Notes: a model not told the origin generated them from the letters alone. Positions 1-10,330 are shown, counted from the first letter of the stretch. The stretch: 64,000 nt of DNA from CAYLQA01 sp964385695 (GCA_964385695.1 CAYLQA010000012.1:1-64000); one strand, 5' to 3'. Made by a program: numbers and translations.

Positions 1-240
1 AAGGCGATTTATCCTCATTAAATCAAATAATTAGCTCCGCGTGGACAGACACTAGCTATCTAGGACGCTCCCCCTTTAGCCACCCTCCGGCACAATCCGG
101 TAGTTTTTTACTGACTCCTCTTTCCTCACCAATATTATCTCTTTGCACATATTGAAAAACTCAGGGTGAATCTATATGCTGAGATTACCTACACAACTGC
201 ACCTTGAGCTTAAGGGCCAAAGGAAAAACCTATTCACGCC

Positions 241-414
241 ATGCCATATCAGCACAGGATAGAAAATAACGTTGTTTACTTTGAGGCATCTGACAGGTTC
301 ACCTTTGAGGACCTGATGTCGTGCATCCAAAAAGTTTTTCAGGATGAAAATTACGTGAAAGACTCAAAACATGTCGTTGACCTGCTCAAAGTGACAAATT
401 TTGTTACGGACATG
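241..414 (+). pseudogene. 5' fragment of a small unrecognised gene
   Basis: An ATG at 241 opens a frame whose first ~57 residues read like a compact alpha/beta domain (start MPYQHRIENN, then KHVVDLLKVTN). From about 412-415 the same frame runs into the antisense of a group II intron reverse transcriptase and continues only by chance to a stop at 541-543. The native 3' end is therefore missing. I do not recognise the family; a STAS/SpoIIAA-like fold is a guess from the alternating beta/helix pattern. No clear Shine-Dalgarno sequence precedes the ATG. The 240 bases upstream hold nothing I can name. Confidence 0.45.
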
Positions 415-1672
<1,258 letters not shown>

Positions 1673-1681
1673 ACCAAATAA

Positions 1682-1707
1682 AACCGCCTCCGTTGCCGAA
1701 GGCGGTT
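1682..1707 (-). terminator. Rho-independent terminator, likely intron target site
   Basis: A perfect 8-bp stem (AACCGCCT/AGGCGGTT) with a 10-base loop is followed on the minus strand by TTTTATTT, and then directly by the group II intron 5' end at 1672. It may be the expression platform of the riboswitch-like remnant immediately upstream on the same strand. Confidence 0.6.
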
Positions 1708-1722
1708 CTCACGCTGTATAGT

Positions 1723-1766
1723 CATCAGCAACCCGGCTATCCCTAAGGACCCCCAGCTTTGCCCTT
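1723..1766 (-). promoter_or_regulatory. Degenerate c-di-GMP-I (GEMM) riboswitch 3' half
   Basis: The minus strand reads GGGCAAAGC, then a short GGGTCC..GGGA arm, then AGCCGGGTTGCTGATG. This resembles the 3' half of the c-di-GMP-I aptamer (GACGCAAAGCC...GCCGGGCTACCGA), seen intact at 45848-45920. The P1b hairpin between the two GCAAA motifs is absent, as if deleted between those two short repeats. The 7-bp tandem tract abuts the 5' side and a terminator follows on the 3' side. No intact gene remains downstream. The call rests on motif resemblance only. Confidence 0.35.
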
Positions 1767-1820
1767 TTCTATTTTCTATTTTCTATTTTCTATTTTCTAT
1801 TTTCTATTTTCTATTTTCTC
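1765..1820. repeat. 7-bp tandem repeat, eight units
   Basis: TTTTCTA is repeated seven times without error, followed by an eighth unit ending in C. It lies in the spacer between gspH and the degenerate riboswitch. There are no spacers, so it is not a CRISPR array. Such tracts change copy number by replication slippage. Confidence 0.95.
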
Positions 1821-1891
1821 AAAAATATTAGACAACAACAGTCTCAACAATACAATACGGAAAAAATACGGGCCATCACGCCATACGGGCC

Positions 1892-2455
1892 TTACTTCTC
1901 GCTCTCAATCTCGCGAACAGAGGGAAACGGACGGTTAGGGGAAAACTCCACCCAATAGCCGAAGCGATCATTCTCGGGGAGAAAAAATTCGACCATCAGT
2001 GGCCTGGATGGGCCAAATGGGGTAAAATCGACATCTATTTCGTGTTGGGAGGTAAACTCGTTCTCATAGGGTTTCCACCGCATTACTACACGGTCGTTGT
2101 CCAAGAACCTTTTCTTGACCAACGGATCATCTACCTCCTTGTACTCTTTCTCGAACAAAACAAGGCAGACATAACTCTGCTTCGCAAAATCAAGCCGCAG
2201 CCGGTACTTACCGCTGCCGTAGGCAGCCTGTTCGGCAAGCCATTGCAGGACGTTGCGGAAGCGCACCGCCTCCTGCCGCACCGCCTGGCGATTGTCGGGC
2301 ATCAGGTTAGGTAGGCCCACGCCAATGATGACGGAAAGGATAATGAGCACCACGAGGATTTCCATCAGGGTAAAACCAAGGACGGAGTTGCCAGGCCCCC
2401 TCCCCCTGGCGGGATGTCGCCACATCGTGGTGCCTCTTCTCACGGTGTTAGACAT
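1892..2455 (-). CDS. gspH: Type II secretion minor pseudopilin GspH
   Basis: This is a minor pseudopilin of the T2SS pseudopilus. The N-terminal leader ends at G/FTLMEILVVLIILSVIIG, the prepilin-peptidase motif (Gly -1, Phe +1, Glu +5) followed by the hydrophobic helix that anchors the subunit in the inner membrane before assembly. The remaining ~140 residues form a GspH-type globular domain. The leader from 2455 is long (about 27 residues); an internal ATG at 2425 with GAGG 9 bases upstream is an alternative start. It is the last gene of the gspC-to-H block, 83 bases after gspG. Assignment as H rather than another minor pseudopilin rests on size and position next to gspG. Confidence 0.85.
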   Translation of the reverse strand: MSNTVRRGTTMWRHPARGRGPGNSVLGFTLMEILVVLIILSVIIGVGLPNLMPDNRQAVRQEAVRFRNVLQWLAEQAAYGSGKYRLRLDFAKQSYVCLVLFEKEYKEVDDPLVKKRFLDNDRVVMRWKPYENEFTSQHEIDVDFTPFGPSRPLMVEFFLPENDRFGYWVEFSPNRPFPSVREIESEK

Positions 2456-2538
2456 GCAGCGATTGAAACACTCCCCAAAGGGGGAAAAATGATGGCCATA
2501 CTTTTATCTCTGCCCTTACCCACGACCAAACACGCGCA

Positions 2539-3021
2539 TCATTGCTGCTCCAGGTCCCAGGAGTAGATATCGGCGTTCTTGCCTTCCCCACCTGCTTCAC
2601 CATCAACACCGTAGGAAACGATATCATACTGATTATGCACACCGGGTGAAAGATAAATATACGGGTTTCCCCACGGATCAGGGGAAACCTTGCCCAGATA
2701 CCCTTCCGGCTTCCAACGCTTGGGCACCGGCTCAGTGGTGGGCTTGTTCACCAAGGCCTCTAACCCCTGGTCGCTGGTGGGGTAACGGTGGTTATCCAGC
2801 CGGTACAACTCGAGGGCCTGGCTGATAGCCTGGATATCCAAGGCCGCCTTGGTACGCCGGGCCTCATCCGGCCTCTCCATGACGCGGGGCACAATCAGGG
2901 TGGCCAGAATCCCGAGAATAACGATGACGACCATGATCTCAATAAGGGTAAAACCGGAAGCATTCCCCATATGTTTTATTGCCGGGTTTCTATCGCCCAG
3001 GCCTCTCACTGCCTTATTCAT
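2539..3021 (-). CDS. gspG: Type II secretion major pseudopilin GspG
   Basis: This is the main subunit of the T2SS pseudopilus. The leader ends at G/FTLIEIMVVIVILGILAT, a canonical class III signal. The family hallmarks follow: KAALDIQAISQALELYRLDN, YPTSDQGLEALV and the PDPWGNPY loop. The C-terminal VDGEAGGEGKNADIYSWDL contains the acidic residues that bind calcium in GspG structures (established for the family). The frame opens at 3021, but an internal ATG at 2970 (MGNASGFTL) would give a shorter, more typical leader. It lies 30 bases after yidD and is probably co-transcribed with it. Confidence 0.95.
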   Translation of the reverse strand: MNKAVRGLGDRNPAIKHMGNASGFTLIEIMVVIVILGILATLIVPRVMERPDEARRTKAALDIQAISQALELYRLDNHRYPTSDQGLEALVNKPTTEPVPKRWKPEGYLGKVSPDPWGNPYIYLSPGVHNQYDIVSYGVDGEAGGEGKNADIYSWDLEQQ

Positions 3022-3051
3022 AATAAGCGTCCTTTATTTACTCGACTCTGG

Positions 3052-3444
3052 TTAATCCAACCAGAAATTATTCATTTCCAGGGTATCCTGAACAAGATAG
3101 CGGCCGTTTTCCCTTTGCACAAGTTTTCCCAGAAAAATTTCCGACCTTTCATGGATCAGGCGGTCAACGGTCATCCAAAACCCCCAAAGCACCCCATGCT
3201 TTTGCGCTGCGTGTAGCGCATATGCGGAACAGGACGGAAACGACGGGCAACGATCCCCGTCGATTGGGCTGAGATTATTCTGGTAAAAACGGATGCCCCG
3301 GACGAACCAACTCCCCTGCCCGCCAGAGGCCGACTTATTTTTATCACCACTCTCCTGCACCGGCCTGTACGCCAGAGGATTGCATGAGACAGGGGCAGGC
3401 AGGCAGAGGAGTATGGCAAGAAGCACGAAGGTAGACCGCATCAA
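3052..3444 (-). CDS. yidD: YidD-family protein with an N-terminal signal peptide
   Basis: Residues ~48-125 carry the YidD core: FYQNNLSPIDGDRCPSFPSC with the paired cysteines, then SAYALHAAQKHGVLWGFWMT and RLIHER. YidD proteins assist YidC-dependent membrane insertion and are usually ~80 residues, encoded next to rnpA and yidC. Here the domain is preceded by a clear signal peptide (MMRSTFVLLAILLCLPAPVS) and a linker, and the gene lies inside the T2SS operon, overlapping the TPR gene upstream by 4 bases (ATGA). The domain is therefore probably periplasmic or membrane-tethered, and its role may differ from classical YidD. Confidence 0.8.
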   Translation of the reverse strand: MMRSTFVLLAILLCLPAPVSCNPLAYRPVQESGDKNKSASGGQGSWFVRGIRFYQNNLSPIDGDRCPSFPSCSAYALHAAQKHGVLWGFWMTVDRLIHERSEIFLGKLVQRENGRYLVQDTLEMNNFWLD

Positions 3445-4361
3445 AACTTCACCTGAAAGCTCAACCCTTTAAAGGGAAGTGCACCTTGCGGCCCCAGGTA
3501 GGGCATGAACGACTCATAAAACTCATCCTCCCGGTCCTTGTTGTACTTGTGGGCCATGCTTACGGAACTGTAAACAGTACCGGAATACCAGCCGAGCTCC
3601 ACCAGGGTGAGAATAGCACCAAGAAGATCATGCCCCTCATCAAAGGACTCAAGCGCCGCGCCGATCATGAGGCCGTTTGACAAAAAGGCAAAGCCGGCAT
3701 CCCTTGTTCTGCCCAGGTAGGCGTGACCGGCTCCGGGCAGCACACCGCTCAGCAGCCCGGCAAGCAGTGGACTTTTCTTTTTGGGCGGTGGAGAATTCGC
3801 AAAAGCCTCAAGGAGTACGTCGCTCTGCCTGGCAAGTTGCGGCTCTTTCAGGTCGGCCAGAATATCCTGACCTAAAGCCTTTTCCCCCTCCCGCAAGGCA
3901 AGCCAGGCAAGACGCATCTTTGCCTGCTCTGCAAAGAGAGAATGGGGATATGCCCCCACAAGCTGGGCATAACGTTTTTTCGCCTCATCAAGATCACCAG
4001 CCTCTTCATAGATCCGGCCCAGACGGAATACTCCCTGCGCTATTCGCCCGCTCTGCGGAAACGCCGCTCCGAACTCGGCATAGGCGCGCAGGGCCCCATC
4101 GATCTCACCGTTTTTTTCAAGGCAGACAGCCAGTCCAAACAGCGCTTCCTCCTGGTACGCAAAGTCATGCCCCGGAAGGTTGGCGACAAAATGAAGGTAA
4201 CGTTTATACTCGGTGGCGGCCCGGCTGTAATCACCCTCCTTTTCAAGCGATTGAGCAAAACGGAAGACCGCAGGCGGGGCCATGACATTGAATTCCGCCC
4301 CAGCAGGCCGACTCCAGCAACAAATCAAAAAAAGCAACATTGCGCAAACGATTCGCCCCAT
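3441..4361 (-). CDS. Exported TPR protein with C-terminal membrane hairpin
   Basis: The signal peptide (residues 1-22, ending RPAGA) is followed by three to four tetratricopeptide-like units of the tol-pal/YbgF type (YSRAATEYKRYL, GEIDGALRAYAEF, GDLDEAKKRYAQLVGAYP) at about residues 35-180. The C-terminal part holds a Gly-rich membrane hairpin (LLAGLLSGVLPGAGHAYLG... at ~200-260). It starts 7 bases after gspF and overlaps yidD by 4 bases, so the two are translationally coupled. The fixed pairing with a secreted YidD suggests a joint assembly role for the secreton or its clients, but that is inference. It has no Gsp name I can assign. Confidence 0.7.
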   Translation of the reverse strand: MGRIVCAMLLFLICCWSRPAGAEFNVMAPPAVFRFAQSLEKEGDYSRAATEYKRYLHFVANLPGHDFAYQEEALFGLAVCLEKNGEIDGALRAYAEFGAAFPQSGRIAQGVFRLGRIYEEAGDLDEAKKRYAQLVGAYPHSLFAEQAKMRLAWLALREGEKALGQDILADLKEPQLARQSDVLLEAFANSPPPKKKSPLLAGLLSGVLPGAGHAYLGRTRDAGFAFLSNGLMIGAALESFDEGHDLLGAILTLVELGWYSGTVYSSVSMAHKYNKDREDEFYESFMPYLGPQGALPFKGLSFQVKF

Positions 4362-4368
4362 AGCGACA

Positions 4369-5613
4369 TTACCTGATCAACTGGTTCATCTCAAAGATAG
4401 GAAGCAATACCGCCACAACAACATAGGCGACAATGGCGCCGAGAATCAGGACGATAGCGGGCTCCATAAAATTCATGATCCGCTCGGTTGTGCGCTGCAT
4501 ATTCTCATCCTGCATCCGGGCAATACGCTCCAGCATTTTTTCAAGGTTGCCCGCCTGTTCCCCTGTCTGGATCATGCGTAATGAAATCTCAGCCACAAGA
4601 TCCGTGCCCGCCAATGCTTGGGCAATGCCCTCACCCTGCTCCACTCTCCTGACTACCTTTTTCATACGCTGGGCCATAAGTAAGAATCCCGTAGTTTTGG
4701 CAGCCACCTGAAGACTGCGCAAAACCGGAACGCCACTTGTAAGCAACAGCCCCAAGGTCTGTGTAAGGCGCAAGGTAACCAGTTGCCGCAGGTAGGTTTT
4801 AAAAAAGGGCAGCCGGAATAAACGATCCTCAAACTTGAGCCTCCCCTGCCTCGTCTTAATTCTGCAAACAAGCGCCAGGCTTGAGACTCCGAGGCCAACG
4901 GCAAGAACAACGCCCCACTCACTGACCAGTCGGCTCAAGACTATCAACGATCTGGTCAGCAACGGCAGGGCCTGATTTGAGTCCTGAAACATGATAACAA
5001 TTTTTGGAACCACAACGGACAAAAGGAATGAAACAACCACCAGCCCGGTGGTCAGTAAGACGAGAGGGTAAATCATGGCACTGATTAAACGCCCGCGCAA
5101 GCGCTGTTGATTTTCCATAATCCCGGCAAGCCGTTCCAAAACGGTTTCCAGAGCGCCGCTCGCCTCTCCAGCCTCAACGAGGCTACGGTAGGTTGGGGAA
5201 AAGGTCTCGGGGTAAAGGGCTAGGGCGGCGGACAACGACTGCCCCTCCACCACGGCATTACGAATATCCACGATCATTCCGCGTGAAGAGTGAGATTGCA
5301 ATTGTTCTTCAACGCTCCGCAGGGCATTGACCACGGAAAACCCCGCCGCAAGCAAGCCGGCAAGCTGCCGGGTAAAAATGATGATCTCCTGAGAATTCGG
5401 ACGCTGGCGGTAGGCAAAGAGTTTTTTCAACGCTCCTTGCCTGCGTGGGCCATCCAACGAAGGATGCCTGGCCTGTTGTTGCAGAAGCTCGGTGGGATAA
5501 ATTTTCTTACTTTTCAGGATACGACGCGCCTCACGCTCTGACTCTGCGTCTAGAACACCCCGCACTTTCTTTTCGTCCCCAACCCGAATTCCCGTATAAC
5601 GAAAAACTGCCAT
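4369..5613 (-). CDS. gspF: Type II secretion inner-membrane platform protein GspF
   Basis: This polytopic protein organises the cytoplasmic ATPase GspE on the membrane. Both T2SSF domains are present, each with a segment of the conserved type (FTRQLAGLLAAGFSVVNALR at ~75-95 and RLTQTLGLLLTSGVPVLRSL at ~275-295). Three membrane helices are visible at ~170-200, ~220-240 and ~380-405 (VLILGAIVAYVVVAVLLPIF). At 414 residues it is full length. The ATG overlaps the gspE stop by one base (TAATG), indicating translational coupling. Confidence 0.95.
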   Translation of the reverse strand: MAVFRYTGIRVGDEKKVRGVLDAESEREARRILKSKKIYPTELLQQQARHPSLDGPRRQGALKKLFAYRQRPNSQEIIIFTRQLAGLLAAGFSVVNALRSVEEQLQSHSSRGMIVDIRNAVVEGQSLSAALALYPETFSPTYRSLVEAGEASGALETVLERLAGIMENQQRLRGRLISAMIYPLVLLTTGLVVVSFLLSVVVPKIVIMFQDSNQALPLLTRSLIVLSRLVSEWGVVLAVGLGVSSLALVCRIKTRQGRLKFEDRLFRLPFFKTYLRQLVTLRLTQTLGLLLTSGVPVLRSLQVAAKTTGFLLMAQRMKKVVRRVEQGEGIAQALAGTDLVAEISLRMIQTGEQAGNLEKMLERIARMQDENMQRTTERIMNFMEPAIVLILGAIVAYVVVAVLLPIFEMNQLIR

Positions 5614-7148
5614 TACACAGCCTCATTCAAATCCTGGGTAACGCGCAGTACCTCCTCGATACTTGTCTTGCCCTGCCTGGCCAGATTAATACCCGCCTTA
5701 CGTAGCGGCACCATGCCCTCTTTCAGGGCCTGCTTCCTGAGCTGATACTCAGGCTCTCGGCGGTCAATACGCTCAAGAATGGAGTCGCTAATGGTCAACA
5801 GTTCAAAAATGGCGGTTCGGCCACGATAACCTGTCCCTATACAATGATCACACCCCCTGGGCCGGTAAAACTCCACCCCTGCCATCTCCCCATCGGCACC
5901 GTCGGCAAAGAGCTGTTGCAACACCTCGGGGGAAGGCTCATAGGCGTCTTTGCAATGGTCGCAGAGCAAACGGACCAGGCGTTGGGCAACAACCCCCTCT
6001 AGGGAAGAACTGACCAGAAAAGGCTCAATCCCCATATCTATCAGGCGGGTGATTGCCCCAATGCTGTCATTGGTATGCAGAGTAGAGAGAACAAGGTGGC
6101 CCGTAAGGCTTGCCTGAATCGAGATATCCGCTGTTTCAAGATCACGGATCTCACCAACCATTATGATATCGGGGTCCTGTCGCAGGATGGAGCGTAAGCC
6201 GCTGGCAAAGGTGAGCCCTATTTTCGGGTTGACCTGGATCTGCCCCACCCCGGGCAGAGAATACTCGATGGGGTCCTCCACCGTGATTATGTTCTTTTCC
6301 GGGGTATTTATCTTGTTCAAGGCCGCATACAGTGTGGTGCTCTTACCACTACCGGTCGGCCCTGTTACCAGCAGGATTCCGTAGCTTCTGGCAAGCCGCT
6401 TATCTAGCCATGCAGCCTGTTCTTCGGTAAAACCAAGGTCGGCGAAATCACCGAGTTTTTTATCCTTGCGCAATAACCGCAAGACAATACGCTCACCATG
6501 GGAGGTGGGTAAAACAGAAACACGCACATCTACCTCCCGCTGGCCGACCTGCACCCGCATGCCTCCGTCCTGAGGAAGCCTTTTTTCTGCAATATTTAGC
6601 CCTGCCATAACTTTGATACGCGACATCAAAGGCGCCTGCACCGGTTTGGGAGGCCTGAGCATATTATGAAGAATGCCGTCTACCCGGAAGCGAACCACGA
6701 TATCATTCTCAAAGGGCTCGACATGGATATCCGAAGCATTATCGCGCGTAGCCTCAATAATGAGGGTGTTCACCAGTTGGATAATCGGCGCATCATCCTC
6801 TGACTCAAGCAGATCGCTACGCTCTGCTATCTCATGGACGAGGGAGGAAAAGGACATTTCTCCAAGGATCTGCTCGGCTTCAAGGGGTGATTCGCCCTTC
6901 TCGTAAAGCTGCTGCAAAATATGGAGGAACTGATCGGACGCCACCGGAACAGGCCGCACCGGCAGTTCGGCACGCATACGGTATTCATCAAGGGCAAATG
7001 GATCTGTTTCCTCGCTCACCAGCACCTCGATTGCCCCGTTGCTGATCCTTACCGGTAAGAGCTGGAATCGCTTTGCCTGACCAAAGGCAAGTTGCCGGAC
7101 AATATCCTGATCCGCCTCGGCTATCAGTTGTTCAATGGCACCGGTCAT
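5613..7148 (-). CDS. gspE: Type II secretion ATPase GspE
   Basis: This hexameric ATPase powers pseudopilus assembly. The N-terminal domain (residues 1-150) is followed by the catalytic core with Walker A GPTGSGKSTT at ~262, an Asp box, Walker B (DPDIIMVGEIRD) and a His box (GHLVLSTLHTND). A four-cysteine zinc motif (CDHC at ~397, CDHC at ~430) separates GspE from retraction ATPases such as PilT. The length of 511 is normal. It begins 17 bases after gspD and overlaps gspF by one base. Confidence 0.97.
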   Translation of the reverse strand: MTGAIEQLIAEADQDIVRQLAFGQAKRFQLLPVRISNGAIEVLVSEETDPFALDEYRMRAELPVRPVPVASDQFLHILQQLYEKGESPLEAEQILGEMSFSSLVHEIAERSDLLESEDDAPIIQLVNTLIIEATRDNASDIHVEPFENDIVVRFRVDGILHNMLRPPKPVQAPLMSRIKVMAGLNIAEKRLPQDGGMRVQVGQREVDVRVSVLPTSHGERIVLRLLRKDKKLGDFADLGFTEEQAAWLDKRLARSYGILLVTGPTGSGKSTTLYAALNKINTPEKNIITVEDPIEYSLPGVGQIQVNPKIGLTFASGLRSILRQDPDIIMVGEIRDLETADISIQASLTGHLVLSTLHTNDSIGAITRLIDMGIEPFLVSSSLEGVVAQRLVRLLCDHCKDAYEPSPEVLQQLFADGADGEMAGVEFYRPRGCDHCIGTGYRGRTAIFELLTISDSILERIDRREPEYQLRKQALKEGMVPLRKAGINLARQGKTSIEEVLRVTQDLNEAV

Positions 7149-7165
7149 GTCAGGAATTCCTATTT

Positions 7166-9145
7166 TTACCGTGCAGGGGAGATGGGCAATTGCGAAGGAA
7201 GGGGTGAGGCGCTCATATCAGGCAAGATATCCGAGCCATGGCCGCTCCTTTCTTGCCACCCGTCACGTAGGGTTTCATATTTTTTCTCACTGATGGCAAG
7301 AAGATCGTCATAGGTGTTGATAATGACCGGCCGTAAAAAAACCATCATATTCCGCTTGGTGCTGGAACGACTGGTATTTTTAAACAACTCTCCCACGCCA
7401 TAGAGGCCGCCCAAACAAGGAACCATGTTGACCTGCTGTGTGGTATCCTCGCTGATTAGACCGCCCAGCACCACCATGTGACCATTATTCAACATGACCG
7501 TGGTCTGAATAGAACGCTTATTGGTAACTACATCTGTTTCATCAGCGCCGATGATTATCGACGGCGCCAGGCTCGACTGCTCCTGGTAAACGGTTAAACG
7601 AACCTTACTCCCTTCCAGTATCTGTGGAGTAACTTGGAGCTTGAGCCCGACATCCTTTCGTTCAATGGTGGTTATGGTATTGGTGCCGGTATTGGATCCG
7701 GTTCTAAAAGGCACGTTCTGGCCCACTAAAATTTCAGCCTGCTCGTTATCTACAACCAAGATATTCGGCGTAGAGAGCACATTGATATCAGAATCGTTTT
7801 GCAGGGCCCGCACCAAGGCACCAAGGTTTAAAAACTCTGTCCCACCATAAGTCACTGTGCCTTTGACAAAACCTAAAGCCAGGCCAGACGCACTGGCAAG
7901 CGGGTTGTTGGCCGGATCGTTAATCGCACTGAAGGTTGAGGAGTTGATCGTACCAAAATTCGTGCCGCCAAAGGCAGTTATTGATTCATTACTTAAGCTC
8001 TCAGGGCTGCGCCATTCAATACCGAAATCCACCCCCCTTTCCGCTGACATTTCAAGCACCAACGCCTCAACATATACCTGAAGCTGGCGCACGTCCAATC
8101 CTTCAATAATTGGAAGCAGCAGCTCGTAGTCATGGGGGGTTGCGGAAATCACCAAGCTATTAGAGGTAGCCTCACCAACCACACTAATATTCTTTGAGAA
8201 TGAAGTGGACTGCTCTCCAGCGCCCGCCCCCTTTACTTTGCCGATAAGCTCTGTCAACACCTTGGCAATAACATCCGCTTTGGCATTTTTCGGATAATAG
8301 ATATGCAAGTTGCCCTGCCCGATTTTTGCACGCGTATCAAGCTTTGCTATTATGTCACCGATCCCGTTGTGTCGCTCACGGGGAGCGACAACCAGCAAGG
8401 TATTGGTTCTGACATCGGAAAAGATACGGATGGATGGCAAGCCTTTGGGTTGCTGGGCGTTGAAGTCGGCATAAACAGAATTCACAATCTTTTCTACCTG
8501 GGCAGCGTTGCCATACATGAGAGGAAACAGCTTCCAGGCACCGATGGCCCTCGGAACATCAAGGCTCTTAATAATGGAGGAAAGTTTACGCACTGTCGCG
8601 GCTGAATCAGTGACAATAATGGCATTATTAGGAATTGATGCGACGATTATACCCCAATTATGAATTAGGGGCTTGAGCAGTGGTACCAAAACATTGGCAT
8701 TAGCATGTTCCAAGTAGCTCAGGCGACAGACCACCTCATCCTCACCCTTAGGACCGCCCTCCACCTCGGCTACCGATGCACCCTCGGTTTTCGCCTGATT
8801 CTCAGGAACAATTTTATAAATATTACCGCTTTCAATAACGCTGTAATGATAGACGCTCAATACCGATTGGAATACGGCAAATGCTTCATCAACACTGATA
8901 GGGGACGGAGTGCTAATTGTCACCTTACCCTTTAGCTTTTCATCAACCACCATGTTTTTACCGGTCATTTCAGAAACAAACCGGACAACTTGCCTGAGTT
9001 CGACATCCTGAAAATCCATGGATACAAGTTGCTCTGTCTTGGGCTCGGACTCCTGGCCATGGACAATCGCACTGAAAAAACAAAAAACCAGGCAACCAAG
9101 TAAAAAACCCGCAAAACAGCGGTATCTGGCTAAATTTATCCTCAT
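7166..9145 (-). CDS. gspD: Type II secretion outer-membrane secretin GspD
   Basis: This forms the outer-membrane channel. From the ATG at 9145 the protein has a type I signal peptide (MRINLARYRCF... ending VHG), then an N0 domain (VSMDFQDVELRQVVRFVSEM) and N1-N3 repeats. The C-terminal secretin domain shows VLSTPNILVVDNEQAEILVG, the VPCLGGLYGVGELFK form of the VPxLGxIPxxGxLF motif, and MMVFLRPVII near the end. An in-frame ATG at 9181 would add 12 residues before the signal peptide and is less likely. No lipobox is visible, so piloting by lipidation is not expected. It follows gspC by 42 bases. Confidence 0.95.
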   Translation of the reverse strand: MRINLARYRCFAGFLLGCLVFCFFSAIVHGQESEPKTEQLVSMDFQDVELRQVVRFVSEMTGKNMVVDEKLKGKVTISTPSPISVDEAFAVFQSVLSVYHYSVIESGNIYKIVPENQAKTEGASVAEVEGGPKGEDEVVCRLSYLEHANANVLVPLLKPLIHNWGIIVASIPNNAIIVTDSAATVRKLSSIIKSLDVPRAIGAWKLFPLMYGNAAQVEKIVNSVYADFNAQQPKGLPSIRIFSDVRTNTLLVVAPRERHNGIGDIIAKLDTRAKIGQGNLHIYYPKNAKADVIAKVLTELIGKVKGAGAGEQSTSFSKNISVVGEATSNSLVISATPHDYELLLPIIEGLDVRQLQVYVEALVLEMSAERGVDFGIEWRSPESLSNESITAFGGTNFGTINSSTFSAINDPANNPLASASGLALGFVKGTVTYGGTEFLNLGALVRALQNDSDINVLSTPNILVVDNEQAEILVGQNVPFRTGSNTGTNTITTIERKDVGLKLQVTPQILEGSKVRLTVYQEQSSLAPSIIIGADETDVVTNKRSIQTTVMLNNGHMVVLGGLISEDTTQQVNMVPCLGGLYGVGELFKNTSRSSTKRNMMVFLRPVIINTYDDLLAISEKKYETLRDGWQERSGHGSDILPDMSASPLPSQLPISPAR

Positions 9146-9187
9146 CGTCTTCACACCTTTACTAGTATTTTGCTCCGTCACACCCGG

Positions 9188-10060
9188 TCAATCAATCTGT
9201 ACAGTAACACTGCGGGGAGCACCTTCTCGAATAAGGTCAATGTTGATATTATTCAACTTTTCAAGGCTGCGGATCATCTTACTAACAGCAGCAGCGTCAT
9301 TGACAGGGACCCCATTTACTTTTTCGATAACATCCCCACTGGAGATGCCAAACTCATGGATATTTTTATTTTCAGGGGAAAATTGCAGCCGGTAACCTAG
9401 CGACTTATCTCCCTGGTAATATGGTGAGATATTTACCCCTTTTATAAGTTGTTTCCCTTGGCGCAAAAGCTCTGTGTAACGTTGCCGACTCATTGCCAAG
9501 CCAACCCCGGGACGAGCAGATGAAGCTGCTTGCCCTTCCCCCTTTATCCCACCCTTTTTCAAAACAGCCGCGTCGATCGACATGGAAATAATTTCGTATC
9601 GGCCGTTACGCAGAAAGAAAACGGCATTGCGCTCAATTTTCTCTAAAATTGCATTATCAACCTCATCGCCAAGCCTGAGGTAAAGAGGGGCTTGCGGCTT
9701 CTTACTCTTCACCAGGACTGCTTGTGATTTTCCACCAGGCACAATGAAGGTTCCAATAAGTACTAAATCCAGTGTGGAAGGAACTGCGACAATGGCTGTC
9801 TTTTCCTTGTTGGCCCGACCTAAACTACCTCCCCCCCACGGATTATGACGCTCAAGGCTCCTCATGATTTCCTGAACCGTAACAAGCTTGTTTTTTTGTG
9901 GAGATACCTGTTGTTTGATTTCCGCTTGGGGCACAGATCCAGCATTGAAGAATGTTATGTTCCACCAGGCAAAATAGGAAAGATAAAAAGCGGCAAGGCA
10001 AAGCAGGATGAGAAATACCAGGCGTGACGCCCACCTATTCAGGCGCAGTGTATCCTGCAT
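9188..10060 (-). CDS. gspC: Type II secretion inner-membrane/periplasmic linker GspC
   Basis: GspC links the inner-membrane platform to the secretin. The single N-terminal membrane helix (LVFLILLCLAAFYLSYFAWW) follows a short cytoplasmic segment. The middle region has the homology-region features (VLIGTFIVPGGKSQAVLV, YLRLGDEVD). The C-terminus is a PDZ domain (FGISSGDVIEKVNGVPVND). The frame is open from 10156, but the ATG at 10060 (MQDTLRLNRW) gives the usual short cytoplasmic tail, with GAGG 14 bases upstream. It is the first gene of the gspC-to-H block, downstream of the terminator at 10270-10306, so it needs its own promoter between about 10070 and 10270; I could not identify one. Confidence 0.88.
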   Translation of the reverse strand: MQDTLRLNRWASRLVFLILLCLAAFYLSYFAWWNITFFNAGSVPQAEIKQQVSPQKNKLVTVQEIMRSLERHNPWGGGSLGRANKEKTAIVAVPSTLDLVLIGTFIVPGGKSQAVLVKSKKPQAPLYLRLGDEVDNAILEKIERNAVFFLRNGRYEIISMSIDAAVLKKGGIKGEGQAASSARPGVGLAMSRQRYTELLRQGKQLIKGVNISPYYQGDKSLGYRLQFSPENKNIHEFGISSGDVIEKVNGVPVNDAAAVSKMIRSLEKLNNINIDLIREGAPRSVTVQID

Positions 10061-10269
10061 TATTGAACTTATAACCTCTACGACAATGGAAAAGGACATT
10101 TTATAATATCTATATTCAGGATCTGAAATTAGGCTCTGCCCGAACAAATAAGGCAAAGACTATCAAACTCACTTCAACCTATACTCATATCTAGCTAAAT
10201 TTACATGAAAAATCTCTAAAAGTCAGTTAAATATTTCCCTTGTTTACTTAATGCATTTGCTGTTTTCAG

Positions 10270-10306
10270 AAAAAAGAGCGAGCCCCTAACGAGGCCCGCT
10301 CTTTTA
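10270..10306 (-). terminator. Terminator after the cohesin-like protein gene
   Basis: A near-perfect stem (AAAAGAGCGGGCC / GGCTCGCTCTTTT on the minus strand) with a short CTCGTTAGG-type loop is followed by a run of T. It lies 25 bases after the stop of the 1550-residue gene and separates it from gspC. Confidence 0.85.
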
Positions 10307-10330
10307 AACAAACGTATGTGGTTGAAGCGA

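Noticed and set aside
1765..1820. Possible CRISPR-like array
   Set aside because: Units are 7 bp with no spacers and there are no cas genes.
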